Source: an uncultured Desulfovibrionaceae bacterium (GTDB lineage Bacteria > Desulfobacterota > Desulfovibrionia > Desulfovibrionales > Desulfovibrionaceae). From it: DNA of 8,280 nt. Where the stretch lies: assembly GCA_949427775.1 (NCBI GenBank), contig CASQEL010000072.1:1-8280 (forward strand), written 5' to 3'. Under the pieces are notes generated by a model, which was not told the DNA's origin, did not search any database, and worked only from the letters and a program-made list of their open reading frames with translations. Within the stretch, counting starts at the first letter, position 1; each line of letters starts with the position of its first letter. The translations under genes were made by a program, and so were the position numbers. Positions 1 to 5,320 of the stretch are shown in pieces.

Positions 1-101
1 GGAGAAGATAAGGTCTATTTATCGACTTTTCAAGTATGATGGATCACTAGCCGCCGCCGGGGGATTGTCAAGCTCCGCCCTTCCGCGTACATCCGTCACT
101 C
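1..101. other. Upstream non-coding stretch before mtaB
   Basis: The first ~45 bases are AT-rich compared with the genes and contain a -10-like TATGAT at 35-40, with no recognisable -35 at the right distance. A second weak option is TTGTCA (65-70), 17 bases, then TACATC (88-93). That would start transcription almost at the mtaB ATG. In the first frame, bases 1-39 read twelve sense codons ending in TGA (37-39), which could be the tail of an upstream gene. This is too short to support. Confidence 0.2.
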
Positions 102-1412
102 ATGAAGAGCTGGACATTCCACATCATGACGTTCGGTTGCAAAGTCAACCAATATGAAAGCCAGTCGATTCGCGAAGCGTGGCAGGCGCTGGGCGGCACG
201 GAGGTCGCGGACCCCGCGCGGGCGGACGTGGCCCTGGTCAACTCCTGCGCCATCACGGCACAGGGCGAACGCGACGCGCGCCATGCCCTGTACCGGTTGC
301 GCAGGGCGGCTCCCCATGCCCGGCGTATTCTTACCGGATGTTCGGCGCGCCTGGCGGCCGCCGATCTCGCAGGCGCAGACCTGCCTGACGTCCTGGTGCC
401 CCAGGAGGCCAAAAGCGCGCTTCTGCAGGGCCCCTGGGCTCTTCCGGAAAATATCACGACGGCGGTTCCCCGGCCCTACCCGCCTTTACGCATCAGCCGT
501 TTCCGACGTGCCCGGCCGGTGCTCAAGGTACAGGACGGCTGTTCCCACCGCTGCACATACTGCATCGTGCCCCTGACGCGCGGTCCCGCCGTCAGCCGCG
601 CGCCGCGCGCCGTGCTGGAAGAAGCCCGGAGGCTGCTGGACGCGGGCCATCGGGAAATCATGCTTTCAGGCATCAATCTGCGCCAGTACGGACGCGACCT
701 GGATGCGGGGATCACCTTCTGGACCCTGCTGGAACTGCTGGACAGAGAACTGGCTCCCCAATGGACGGGGCGCGCGCGTCTGCGCATCAGCTCGCTGGAG
801 CCGTCCCAACTGGACTCCCGAGGCCTGGACAGTCTGCTGGCAAGCCGCATGGTCTGCCCGCATGTGCATCTTTCCCTGCAAAGCGGCAGTTGCGCCGTGC
901 TGCGCCGCATGGGACGCGGGCATTATCGTCCGGATATCCTGAAAAAACAACTGGAAACACTCCATCAGGCGTGGCCTGTCATGGGCCTGGGGGCGGACAT
1001 TCTGATGGGGTTCCCCGGAGAAAACGCCGCCCATGTGCAAGAAACCCTGGCTCTCGTGGAATCCCTGCCGTTGACCTACGCCCATGTGTTCCCCTACTCC
1101 CGGCGTCCCGGCACCCCGGCGGCGGCGTTTCCGGAACAGGTGCCTCATCAGGAAAAACTCCGGCGTGCCGCCGCCGTGCGTACAGCCGTGGCCCGCAAGC
1201 GGCGGCATTTTTTGCAAGAGCTGCTGCAACAGCCGGATATGCTTGTAGCCCCGGACGGCGCCGACAGCGGCAAAGGCGTCAACGAATGGTATGTGACCTG
1301 CCGTTTCCGTTCCCTGCCCGCGCGCAAGGGACATGACTTGTTGTCCGTGCGTGCTGTGGGTGTGGAGGGCAATGCGCTGGTGGTGATCCCGACATCGGAC
1401 GGGGAAGCATAA
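102..1412 (+). CDS. mtaB: tRNA threonylcarbamoyladenosine methylthiotransferase MtaB (radical SAM)
   Basis: Family role: adds a methylthio group to C2 of t6A at position 37 of ANN-decoding tRNAs, using two [4Fe-4S] clusters and SAM. Seen in the 436-residue product: an N-terminal UPF0004 domain with TFGCKVNQYES and three cluster cysteines (C13, C49, C80). A radical-SAM core follows, with the CxxxCxxC ligands C147, C151 and C154 and the family stretches GINLRQYG (190-197), HLSLQSGS (256-263) and GADILMGFPGE (297-307). A short TRAM-like end lies near residues 380-432. GCKVN near the start separates MtaB from MiaB and RimO. Length is normal for the family. The ATG at 102 is the only sensible start after the in-frame TAG at 48-50, but no clear Shine-Dalgarno precedes it, so a very short leader is possible. 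The gene converges on the DJ-1-like gene and appears to be transcribed alone. Confidence 0.93.
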   Translation: MKSWTFHIMTFGCKVNQYESQSIREAWQALGGTEVADPARADVALVNSCAITAQGERDARHALYRLRRAAPHARRILTGCSARLAAADLAGADLPDVLVPQEAKSALLQGPWALPENITTAVPRPYPPLRISRFRRARPVLKVQDGCSHRCTYCIVPLTRGPAVSRAPRAVLEEARRLLDAGHREIMLSGINLRQYGRDLDAGITFWTLLELLDRELAPQWTGRARLRISSLEPSQLDSRGLDSLLASRMVCPHVHLSLQSGSCAVLRRMGRGHYRPDILKKQLETLHQAWPVMGLGADILMGFPGENAAHVQETLALVESLPLTYAHVFPYSRRPGTPAAAFPEQVPHQEKLRRAAAVRTAVARKRRHFLQELLQQPDMLVAPDGADSGKGVNEWYVTCRFRSLPARKGHDLLSVRAVGVEGNALVVIPTSDGEA

Positions 1413-1437
1413 GCGCCATGTACTTGTTGTGCGCTGT

Positions 1438-1479
1438 CCCCTGCCGGAGCGAGCGTGCCTTGTTTGCTCCGGCAAGGGG
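1438..1479. terminator. GC-rich hairpin between convergent genes
   Basis: TGCCGGAGC (1442-1450) pairs perfectly with GCTCCGGCA (1466-1474). After a one-base bulge (A1475) the stem extends with CCCC (1438-1441) against GGGG (1476-1479). The loop is 15 bases. No T tract follows on either strand. Its position between mtaB and the convergent DJ-1-like gene suggests a 3'-end-stabilising or Rho-assisted terminator serving either transcript. Confidence 0.45.
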
Positions 1480-1511
1480 TGCGGGGAAGATGCGCCCGCA
1501 CCCGATGTTTT
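1479..1511 (+). terminator. Probable intrinsic terminator of mtaB
   Basis: GTGCGGG (1479-1485) pairs with CCCGCAC (1495-1501) around a nine-base loop. The stem is followed shortly by TTTT (1508-1511), ending at the last base before the convergent gene's stop codon. It shares G1479 with the preceding hairpin, so the two stems nearly abut. The T tract is short and set back six bases, so efficiency is uncertain. Confidence 0.45.
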
Positions 1512-2096
1512 CTACAGCGTGATTTTCGCGCCGAGCAGTTTCACAAAAGCGGCCATCCAGGCCGGATGCGCCGGCCAGGCGGGAGCGGTCACCAGATTGC
1601 CGTCCACCACGGCGTTGTCGGCGCCGGCATTGCCGTCCACCCAGTGCGCCCCGGCGTCCACCACATCGGGTTTCACCGCGCAGTAGGACGTGCAGGAACG
1701 CCCTTTGAGCACACCGGCCGACACCAGAATCTGGGGACCGTGACAGATGGCGGCGATGGGTTTTCCGGCCGCGTCGAACTCGCGCACGATGTCCAGCACC
1801 CGCTCGTTCAGGCGGAGATATTCGGGAGCGCGCCCGCCGGGCACCACCAGCCCCGCGTAGTCCGCCGTGTTCACCGCATCAAAGTCATGGTTGATGCCGA
1901 AGTTGTGACCGCGTTTTTCCGTGTACGTCTGATCTCCCTCAAAATCGTGCACGGCGGTTTTCACCGTGTCGCCGGGCTTTTTGCCGGGGCAAACGGCATG
2001 CACCTCATATCCGACCATGAGCAACATCTGAAAAGGGACCATGATTTCGTAGTCTTCCACGAAGTCACCGGCAAGAAGCAGAATTTTTTTCGACAT
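1512..2096 (-). CDS. DJ-1/PfpI family protein (DJ-1D-like glyoxalase or deglycase)
   Basis: This 194-residue class I glutamine-amidotransferase-like protein has one DJ-1/PfpI domain. Seen: [17 protein letters not shown] at the start with the family acidic residue near E14/E17, PGGRAPEYL (86-94), the nucleophile elbow [10 protein letters not shown] with C118-H119, and the closing stretch [14 protein letters not shown] (165-178). These match the PfpI-like branch that includes plant DJ-1D, for which glyoxalase III or deglycase activity against methylglyoxal is reported. Activity here is inferred; older annotations of this branch say intracellular protease. The frame is open upstream to 2255, but the ATG at 2096 has AAGGAG six bases before it and begins exactly at the conserved first strand. 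The larger start would also lie upstream of the predicted promoter. No signal peptide, so cytoplasmic. Codons 3-5 form a run of seven A. The gene stands alone and is convergent with mtaB. Confidence 0.9.
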   Translation of the reverse strand: MSKKILLLAGDFVEDYEIMVPFQMLLMVGYEVHAVCPGKKPGDTVKTAVHDFEGDQTYTEKRGHNFGINHDFDAVNTADYAGLVVPGGRAPEYLRLNERVLDIVREFDAAGKPIAAICHGPQILVSAGVLKGRSCTSYCAVKPDVVDAGAHWVDGNAGADNAVVDGNLVTAPAWPAHPAWMAAFVKLLGAKITL

Positions 2097-2206
2097 TCGA
2101 ATCTCCTTGGAAAAAGGTGTGGATCTTGTCGACGATCCGGCCAGGGGGCGCAGCATCTGTGACCGCGAGGCAACGCTGTGACGACCGGAGGAGCGGCACA
2201 AAAGGA

Positions 2207-2234
2207 TTGCCTTCCCGCTCAGGATACTTATATT
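2207..2234 (+). promoter_or_regulatory. Rightward sigma70-like promoter overlapping the leftward one
   Basis: TTGCCT (2207-2212), a 16-base spacer and TATATT (2229-2234; 5 of 6 bases) form a plus-strand promoter. Its -10 shares TATA (2229-2232) with the leftward promoter, so the two polymerase footprints overlap and would be mutually exclusive. Predicted start is near 2241. It could drive the zinc-ribbon gene or only a short terminated RNA. Confidence 0.4.
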
Positions 2235-2255
2235 GCCGGAAGAGCCGCTGTTCAA
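2227..2255 (-). promoter_or_regulatory. Sigma70-like promoter for the DJ-1-like gene
   Basis: On the minus strand TTGAAC (2255-2250) is followed by exactly 17 bases and then TATAAG (2232-2227). These match 4 of 6 and 5 of 6 consensus bases. Predicted start is near 2220, giving a leader of about 124 bases before the ATG at 2096. Confidence 0.6.
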
Positions 2256-2265
2256 GGCATTTTCC

Positions 2266-2292
2266 CGACCGTTTCAGAGCGGTCGTATTTTT
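2266..2292 (+). terminator. Intrinsic-terminator-like hairpin in the zinc-ribbon leader
   Basis: CGACCG (2266-2271) pairs with CGGTCG (2280-2285), extended inward by a T-G and a T-A pair to a four-base TCAG loop. It is followed by TATTTTT (2286-2292). Stem plus T tract give plus-strand polarity. No plus-strand gene lies directly upstream, so it would act on RNA starting near 2241. That fits an attenuator or a very short RNA of about 50 bases. Confidence 0.5.
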
Positions 2293-2323
2293 GTCGGACA
2301 TGTGCCGCATGCAACACGGCATC

Positions 2324-2342
2324 ACCGCCGGGAAGCGGCGGT
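2324..2342 (+). repeat. Hairpin in the zinc-ribbon leader
   Basis: ACCGCCG (2324-2330) and CGGCGGT (2336-2342) form a perfect seven-base-pair stem with a GGAAG loop. It lies between the terminator-like hairpin and the Shine-Dalgarno-adjacent hairpin. No T tract follows, so termination alone is unlikely. Confidence 0.45.
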
Positions 2343-2391
2343 CGCGCAACGGAAGCGCGGCCTTCAACGGAGATCTGTCAGCACAGAACGC

Positions 2392-2417
2392 GCGGGAATC
2401 GTTATCCCGCAAGGAGG
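2392..2417 (+). promoter_or_regulatory. Hairpin abutting the Shine-Dalgarno of the zinc-ribbon gene
   Basis: GCGGGA (2392-2397) pairs with TCCCGC (2405-2410) around a seven-base loop. The very next base begins AAGGAGG (2411-2417), a perfect Shine-Dalgarno six bases before the ATG at 2424. The stem does not hide the ribosome site itself, but it fixes the structure directly beside it. It may act as a standby structure or a protein-binding site. Confidence 0.4.
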
Positions 2418-2423
2418 AACCTC

Positions 2424-2675
2424 ATGCCCTTGTACGAGTTTGCCTGCACGGCCTGCGGCGCGCGCTTTGAGGAAATCGCCGCGGCCGGAGACGCCTGCCC
2501 CGCCTGCCCCGCCTGCGGCAACCCGGCCACGGAACGCCTGTTGTCCGCCCCCAGTCCGCTCAAGACGGGAGCCTTCCCCTTCAAGCCCGGTCCGGTACAT
2601 CCGATGGCTTCCAAAATGGCCCGGGGAGCGGCGTCCTGCGGCACGGGCGGTTGCGGCAGCGGCGGTTTTTCCTGA
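2424..2675 (+). CDS. FmdB-type zinc-ribbon protein
   Basis: An 83-residue protein beginning MPLYEFACTACGARFEE, the signature opening of the FmdB/CxxC_CxxC_SSSS regulatory family. Seen: first zinc knuckle C8xxC11, second knuckle region C25-PA-C28-PA-C31-G, the usual ERLLSAPS turn, then a basic linker and a Gly/Cys-rich tail with C72 and C77. Homologues are small cytoplasmic proteins. FmdB was named from a possible regulator of formamidase or amidase genes, but the biochemical role is unknown. The second knuckle has an extra CPA unit produced by a tandem nine-base DNA repeat, so three cysteines compete for the two usual ligand places. The start is secure: AAGGAGG lies six bases upstream. The next gene is 177 bases away, so it is probably a separate unit. 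Confidence 0.85.
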   Translation: MPLYEFACTACGARFEEIAAAGDACPACPACGNPATERLLSAPSPLKTGAFPFKPGPVHPMASKMARGAASCGTGGCGSGGFS

Positions 2676-2852
2676 GCCCAATAGCGCACGGGCCCTGTCG
2701 GCCCGCAGGAAGACCTTGCATCGCATGCCGCCTCTTCGGCGGCCCGGCTCTTGCCTTTACCCCGATGTTGCCATAGTCTTGCATGCATTCCCTGCCATTG
2801 CAGGGCAGAAACTCGCACGCTATGCAGGACTTGCGACAAAGGGGTTTTTTTC
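2676..2852. other. Hairpin-rich spacer upstream of yicC
   Basis: Three perfect stems occur in 177 bases: CGGGCC/GGCCCG (2689-2705), GCCGCC/GGCGGC (2727-2743) and CCCTGC/GCAGGG with a four-base CATT loop (2790-2805). None is followed by a T tract. The first, 13 bases after the zinc-ribbon stop, may protect or end that transcript. A run of seven T (2845-2851) fills most of the gap between AAAGGGG (2838-2844) and the yicC ATG. Confidence 0.45.
2740..2755 (+). promoter_or_regulatory. Possible sigma54 promoter for the yicC operon
   Basis: CGGCCCG (2740-2746), four bases, then TTGCC (2751-2755) resembles the sigma54 -24/-12 consensus TGGCACG-N4-TTGCW. The invariant GG (2741-2742) and GC (2753-2754) are ten bases apart, as required. 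Predicted start is near 2766. In GC-rich DNA such matches arise by chance, and no activator site was identified. No good sigma70 pair was found in this gap; TTGCAG-17-TATGCA at 2798-2826 matches only 3 of 6 at each box. Confidence 0.25.
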
Positions 2853-3734
2853 ATGCTCCGCAGTATGACCGGTTTCGGCCGTTGCCTTGTGGAAGACGCA
2901 CAGTTCATCCAACAGTGGGAGATCAAAAGTGTCAACAGCCGCCATCTGGATCTCAAATGGCGTCTGCCTGTATTCGTCCGCAGTATGGAACCCCGTCTGG
3001 AAAAAGTCGTGCGCCGCTTTGCCCGCAGGGGGCGCGTGGACGTAAGCCTGGTCTTGCAGTACGCCGCCGGAGCCGCGCCCTCGCCGAATTTCGACGCCGC
3101 GCAGGCCGCGGCCATGCTCCAGTCCCTGCAAACCCTCGCCGCCACGCGGGGAGAGCAATTCACGCCGGATTACAATGCCCTGCTGGCCCTGCCCGCGCTG
3201 TGGGGCGACGCCGGAGAGGAAATCGACGAGGAACTGTCCGCCCGTCTGGAAGAAGGTCTCGCCCTGGCCCTGGAGGACTGGAACGAAGCCCGCACCCGCG
3301 AGGGCCGCGCCCTGGCCACGGACATGCATTCCCGCATTCTGCGTATGGAGGAATGGACGGGCATCATCGAGGAGCGCGCCCCTTCCATCAAGGAAGAGCG
3401 CGCCGCCGCCGTGCGGGAACGCCTGAACGAAATATTGATCCGGAACGAAGGTGAACTCGACGAAAACCGCTTTCTGCAGGAAGTGGTGCTCCTGGCCGAC
3501 AAACTGGATGTCACGGAAGAATTGACCCGGCTGCGCACGCACCTGGAACGTCTGCGCGAATTGCTGGGCGCGGGCGGGGACGCGGGGCGCAGACTGGATT
3601 TCACGCTGCAGGAATGCTTCCGCGAAATCAATACCTGCGGCAACAAGATGCCGGACGTGCAGCTCTCCCGTCTGGTCGTGGATTTCAAAAACGAACTCGA
3701 AAAGTGCCGCGAACAGGTGCAGAATCTGGAGTAG
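2853..3734 (+). CDS. yicC: YicC/YloC family endoribonuclease
   Basis: A 293-residue YicC-family protein; E. coli YicC is of similar size. Seen: the hallmark start MLRSMTGFGR, the N-terminal domain stretch EIKSVNSRHLDLKWRLP (23-39), a helical middle rich in Glu and Arg, and the conserved C-terminal end from REINTCGNKMPD to NELEKCREQVQNLE (DUF1732). Family members are metal-dependent endoribonucleases; E. coli YicC acts on the small RNA RyhB. A role in RNA turnover is therefore inferred here. The frame is open upstream to 2751 with a Cys-rich, unlikely leader. The ATG at 2853 starts at the conserved motif and has AAAGGGG eight bases upstream. It heads the five-gene run; the next gene starts nine bases after its stop. 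The yicC-remA-gmk order also occurs in Bacillus (yloC-remA-gmk). Confidence 0.93.
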   Translation: MLRSMTGFGRCLVEDAQFIQQWEIKSVNSRHLDLKWRLPVFVRSMEPRLEKVVRRFARRGRVDVSLVLQYAAGAAPSPNFDAAQAAAMLQSLQTLAATRGEQFTPDYNALLALPALWGDAGEEIDEELSARLEEGLALALEDWNEARTREGRALATDMHSRILRMEEWTGIIEERAPSIKEERAAAVRERLNEILIRNEGELDENRFLQEVVLLADKLDVTEELTRLRTHLERLRELLGAGGDAGRRLDFTLQECFREINTCGNKMPDVQLSRLVVDFKNELEKCREQVQNLE

Positions 3735-3743
3735 ACCCGGTCC

Positions 3744-3998
3744 ATGCAGCCGCAACGTCTTATCAATGTGGGCTTCGGCAACTATGTGGTGGCCGGACGT
3801 GTGATATCCATCGCAGGCCCCGCCTCCTCTCCCATGAAGCGTCTGCGTGAGGACGCGCGGGCCGAGGGAAGGCTGATCGACGCCACGCAGGGCCGCAAGA
3901 CCCGATCCATTCTGGTCATGGATTCCAATCATGTCATCCTTTCCGCCATTCAGCCGGAAACCATCAGTCAACGCTTCACCCAAGATGAAGAGGTTTAG
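3744..3998 (+). CDS. remA: RemA-like DNA-binding regulator (DUF370)
   Basis: An 84-residue protein closely matching the DUF370/RemA family over its whole length. Seen: [18 protein letters not shown] (6-23), [11 protein letters not shown] (28-38), [11 protein letters not shown] (44-54) and [19 protein letters not shown] (59-77). In Bacillus subtilis RemA is a small ring-forming DNA-binding protein that activates biofilm-matrix and osmoprotection operons. R19, R51 and R54 lie in the conserved basic positions expected to contact DNA. What it controls in this organism cannot be read from the window. No strong Shine-Dalgarno sits at the usual distance: GGAG is 12 bases upstream, inside the end of yicC. 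Translation is thus probably coupled to yicC. Its neighbours yicC and gmk are the standard partners. The symbol follows homology, not shown function. Confidence 0.9.
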   Translation: MQPQRLINVGFGNYVVAGRVISIAGPASSPMKRLREDARAEGRLIDATQGRKTRSILVMDSNHVILSAIQPETISQRFTQDEEV

Positions 3999-4001
3999 GG
4001 C

Positions 4002-4619
4002 ATGAAACGCAACGGCGTCGTTCTGGTCATCTGCGCTCCTTCGGGCGCCGGCAAAACCACGCTGGTCAAACGCCTGCTTCAGGAATTTCCCCACTTCGGC
4101 TACTCCATCTCCTGCACCACGCGCCCGCCGCGCCCCGGCGAAACGGACGGCGTGGACTACCACTTTCTGTCTCACGAGGAATTTGAACGCCGACGGGCAC
4201 AGGGATATTTCGCGGAGTGGGCGGAAGTGTACGGCAACTTTTACGGCACGCCGCTGCCTCCCACGCTGGAAATGCTGGAGCAGGGCAAGGACGTGCTGTT
4301 CGAGATCGACGTCCAGGGGGCCGCGCAACTGCGGCTGACTCTGCCCGCGGGCAAATATGTGTTCATCCTGCCTCCGTCCATGGCGGTTCTGGAAGAGCGT
4401 CTGCGCGGGCGAGGCTCCGACGACGAAGCCACCATCGCCCGCCGCCTGGCCAATGCGACGCAGGAAATGCGCGAGGCCCACTGGTTCGACGCATGGATCG
4501 TCAACGACGATCTGGACACCGCCTATGACGAATTGCGGGCCACCTATCTGGCGTCGACCCTGTCCCCCTGTCTCAGGCCGTTGCTGGTGCGCGGCGTGAT
4601 GGAAAATCGGAGGCGCTGA
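4002..4619 (+). CDS. gmk: Guanylate kinase
   Basis: Phosphorylates GMP (and dGMP) to GDP with ATP; essential for GTP, dGTP and (p)ppGpp supply; cytoplasmic. Seen in 205 residues: P-loop APSGAGKTT (12-20); the GMP-binding segment SISCTTRPPRPGE (35-47), with S37, R41 and R44; Y53, E72, Y81 and T83 in the GMP lid; EIDVQGA (101-107) with D103; and the lid helix ERLRGRGSDDEATIARRL (132-149) with its arginines. All expected substrate contacts are present. The first P-loop residue is Ala instead of Gly, a variation I recall from other bacterial guanylate kinases. The start has GAAGAGG eight bases upstream and lies three bases after the remA stop. The final TGA shares its A with the pyrF ATG, so the two are translationally coupled. 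Confidence 0.96.
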   Translation: MKRNGVVLVICAPSGAGKTTLVKRLLQEFPHFGYSISCTTRPPRPGETDGVDYHFLSHEEFERRRAQGYFAEWAEVYGNFYGTPLPPTLEMLEQGKDVLFEIDVQGAAQLRLTLPAGKYVFILPPSMAVLEERLRGRGSDDEATIARRLANATQEMREAHWFDAWIVNDDLDTAYDELRATYLASTLSPCLRPLLVRGVMENRRR

Positions 4620-5320
4620 TGGCCGAACTCGTCGTTGCGCTCGATCTGTCGGACGCCGGGGAGGCATTGCGGCTGGCCGACAGCCTGGCGGGCATCGTCC
4701 CCTGGGTAAAGGTGGGCCTGGAACTCCATTCCCACGCGGGACCGGCCCTCCTCCGTCCCTTGAAAGAAAGAGGCTTCAAGGTATTTCTGGATCTCAAGAT
4801 GTTCGACATTCCCAATACCGTCAGCCATGCCGTGCGGACGGCGGGCGCGAGCGCGGACATGTTGACCATCCATACGCTGGGCGGCGAGCGCATGTGCCGG
4901 GCCGCCCTGGAAGCCGCCGGGCAGTGCGACTCCCCGCCGTTGATTTTCGGGGTGACGGTCCTGACCAGCTTCGCGCCGGGCGAGCTCCCCGGATACGCCG
5001 GGGATCTGCGGGAGCTGGCCGCCGATCTGGCGGTCAAGGGACGCGCCTGGGGCCTGGACGGCGTCGTATGTTCCGGACATGAAGCGGCCGCCGTCAAGGC
5101 CCGCTGCGGCGCGACGTTTCGTTGTCTGACGCCGGGCATACGCCCGGCAGCGGCGGGAGATGACGATCAGCGCCGGGTCATGACTCCCGCGCAGGCCGTG
5201 CAGGCCGGAGCGGATTACCTGGTGGTGGGCCGCCCCATACTCCGAGCCCCTGACCCCGCCGCCGCCGCCCGCGCCATTGTGGAAGACATGGAGCATTCAG
5301 CCATAAGGAATCCGTCATGA
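4619..5320 (+). CDS. pyrF: Orotidine 5'-phosphate decarboxylase (type 1)
   Basis: Last step of de novo UMP synthesis: decarboxylates OMP to UMP without a cofactor; a cytoplasmic dimeric TIM barrel. Seen in 233 residues: VVALDLSD (5-12) on the first strand, K31 in VKVGLE, and the catalytic FLDLKMFDIPNTV (56-68), in which D58-x-K60-xx-D63 is the active-site charge network. HTLGG (85-89), LTPGIRP (170-176) and the phosphate-binding VVGRPI (202-207, R205) complete the site. Length is typical. GGAGG lies five bases before the ATG. The start overlaps the gmk stop by one base and the end overlaps the TPR gene by four bases (ATGA). Sitting with gmk, it supplies the pyrimidine side of nucleotide synthesis. 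Confidence 0.96.
   Translation: MAELVVALDLSDAGEALRLADSLAGIVPWVKVGLELHSHAGPALLRPLKERGFKVFLDLKMFDIPNTVSHAVRTAGASADMLTIHTLGGERMCRAALEAAGQCDSPPLIFGVTVLTSFAPGELPGYAGDLRELAADLAVKGRAWGLDGVVCSGHEAAAVKARCGATFRCLTPGIRPAAAGDDDQRRVMTPAQAVQAGADYLVVGRPILRAPDPAAAARAIVEDMEHSAIRNPS

Larger units (their letters stand above)
2097..2423. other. Divergent regulatory region between DJ-1-like gene and zinc-ribbon gene
   Basis: This 327-base stretch has no credible gene. Frames open across it lack Shine-Dalgarno sequences and family resemblance. It contains a shared -10 region at 2227-2234, a terminator-like hairpin at 2266-2292, a hairpin at 2324-2342 and a hairpin at 2392-2410. A loose inverted repeat GGATC...GATCC (2121-2138) lies in the leader of the leftward transcript. 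The separate entries describe these sites. Confidence 0.6.

Noticed and set aside
50..71. Minus-strand TTGACA (71-66) as a promoter firing leftward
   Set aside because: The -35 is perfect, but no acceptable -10 lies 15-19 bases on.
2097..2255. Longer DJ-1-like protein starting at 2255
   Set aside because: That start is upstream of the predicted promoter and lacks a ribosome site. The ATG at 2096 has AAGGAG and begins the conserved fold.
2751..2852. YicC extension from 2751 with a Cys-rich leader
   Set aside because: The extra residues do not resemble any YicC N-terminus. The family always begins at MLRSMTGFGR or similar, which has its own ribosome site.
2820..4667. Long minus-strand open frame antisense to yicC, remA and gmk
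   Set aside because: Its protein is low-complexity and shaped by the GC-rich third positions of the plus-strand genes. All three plus genes are clearly real.
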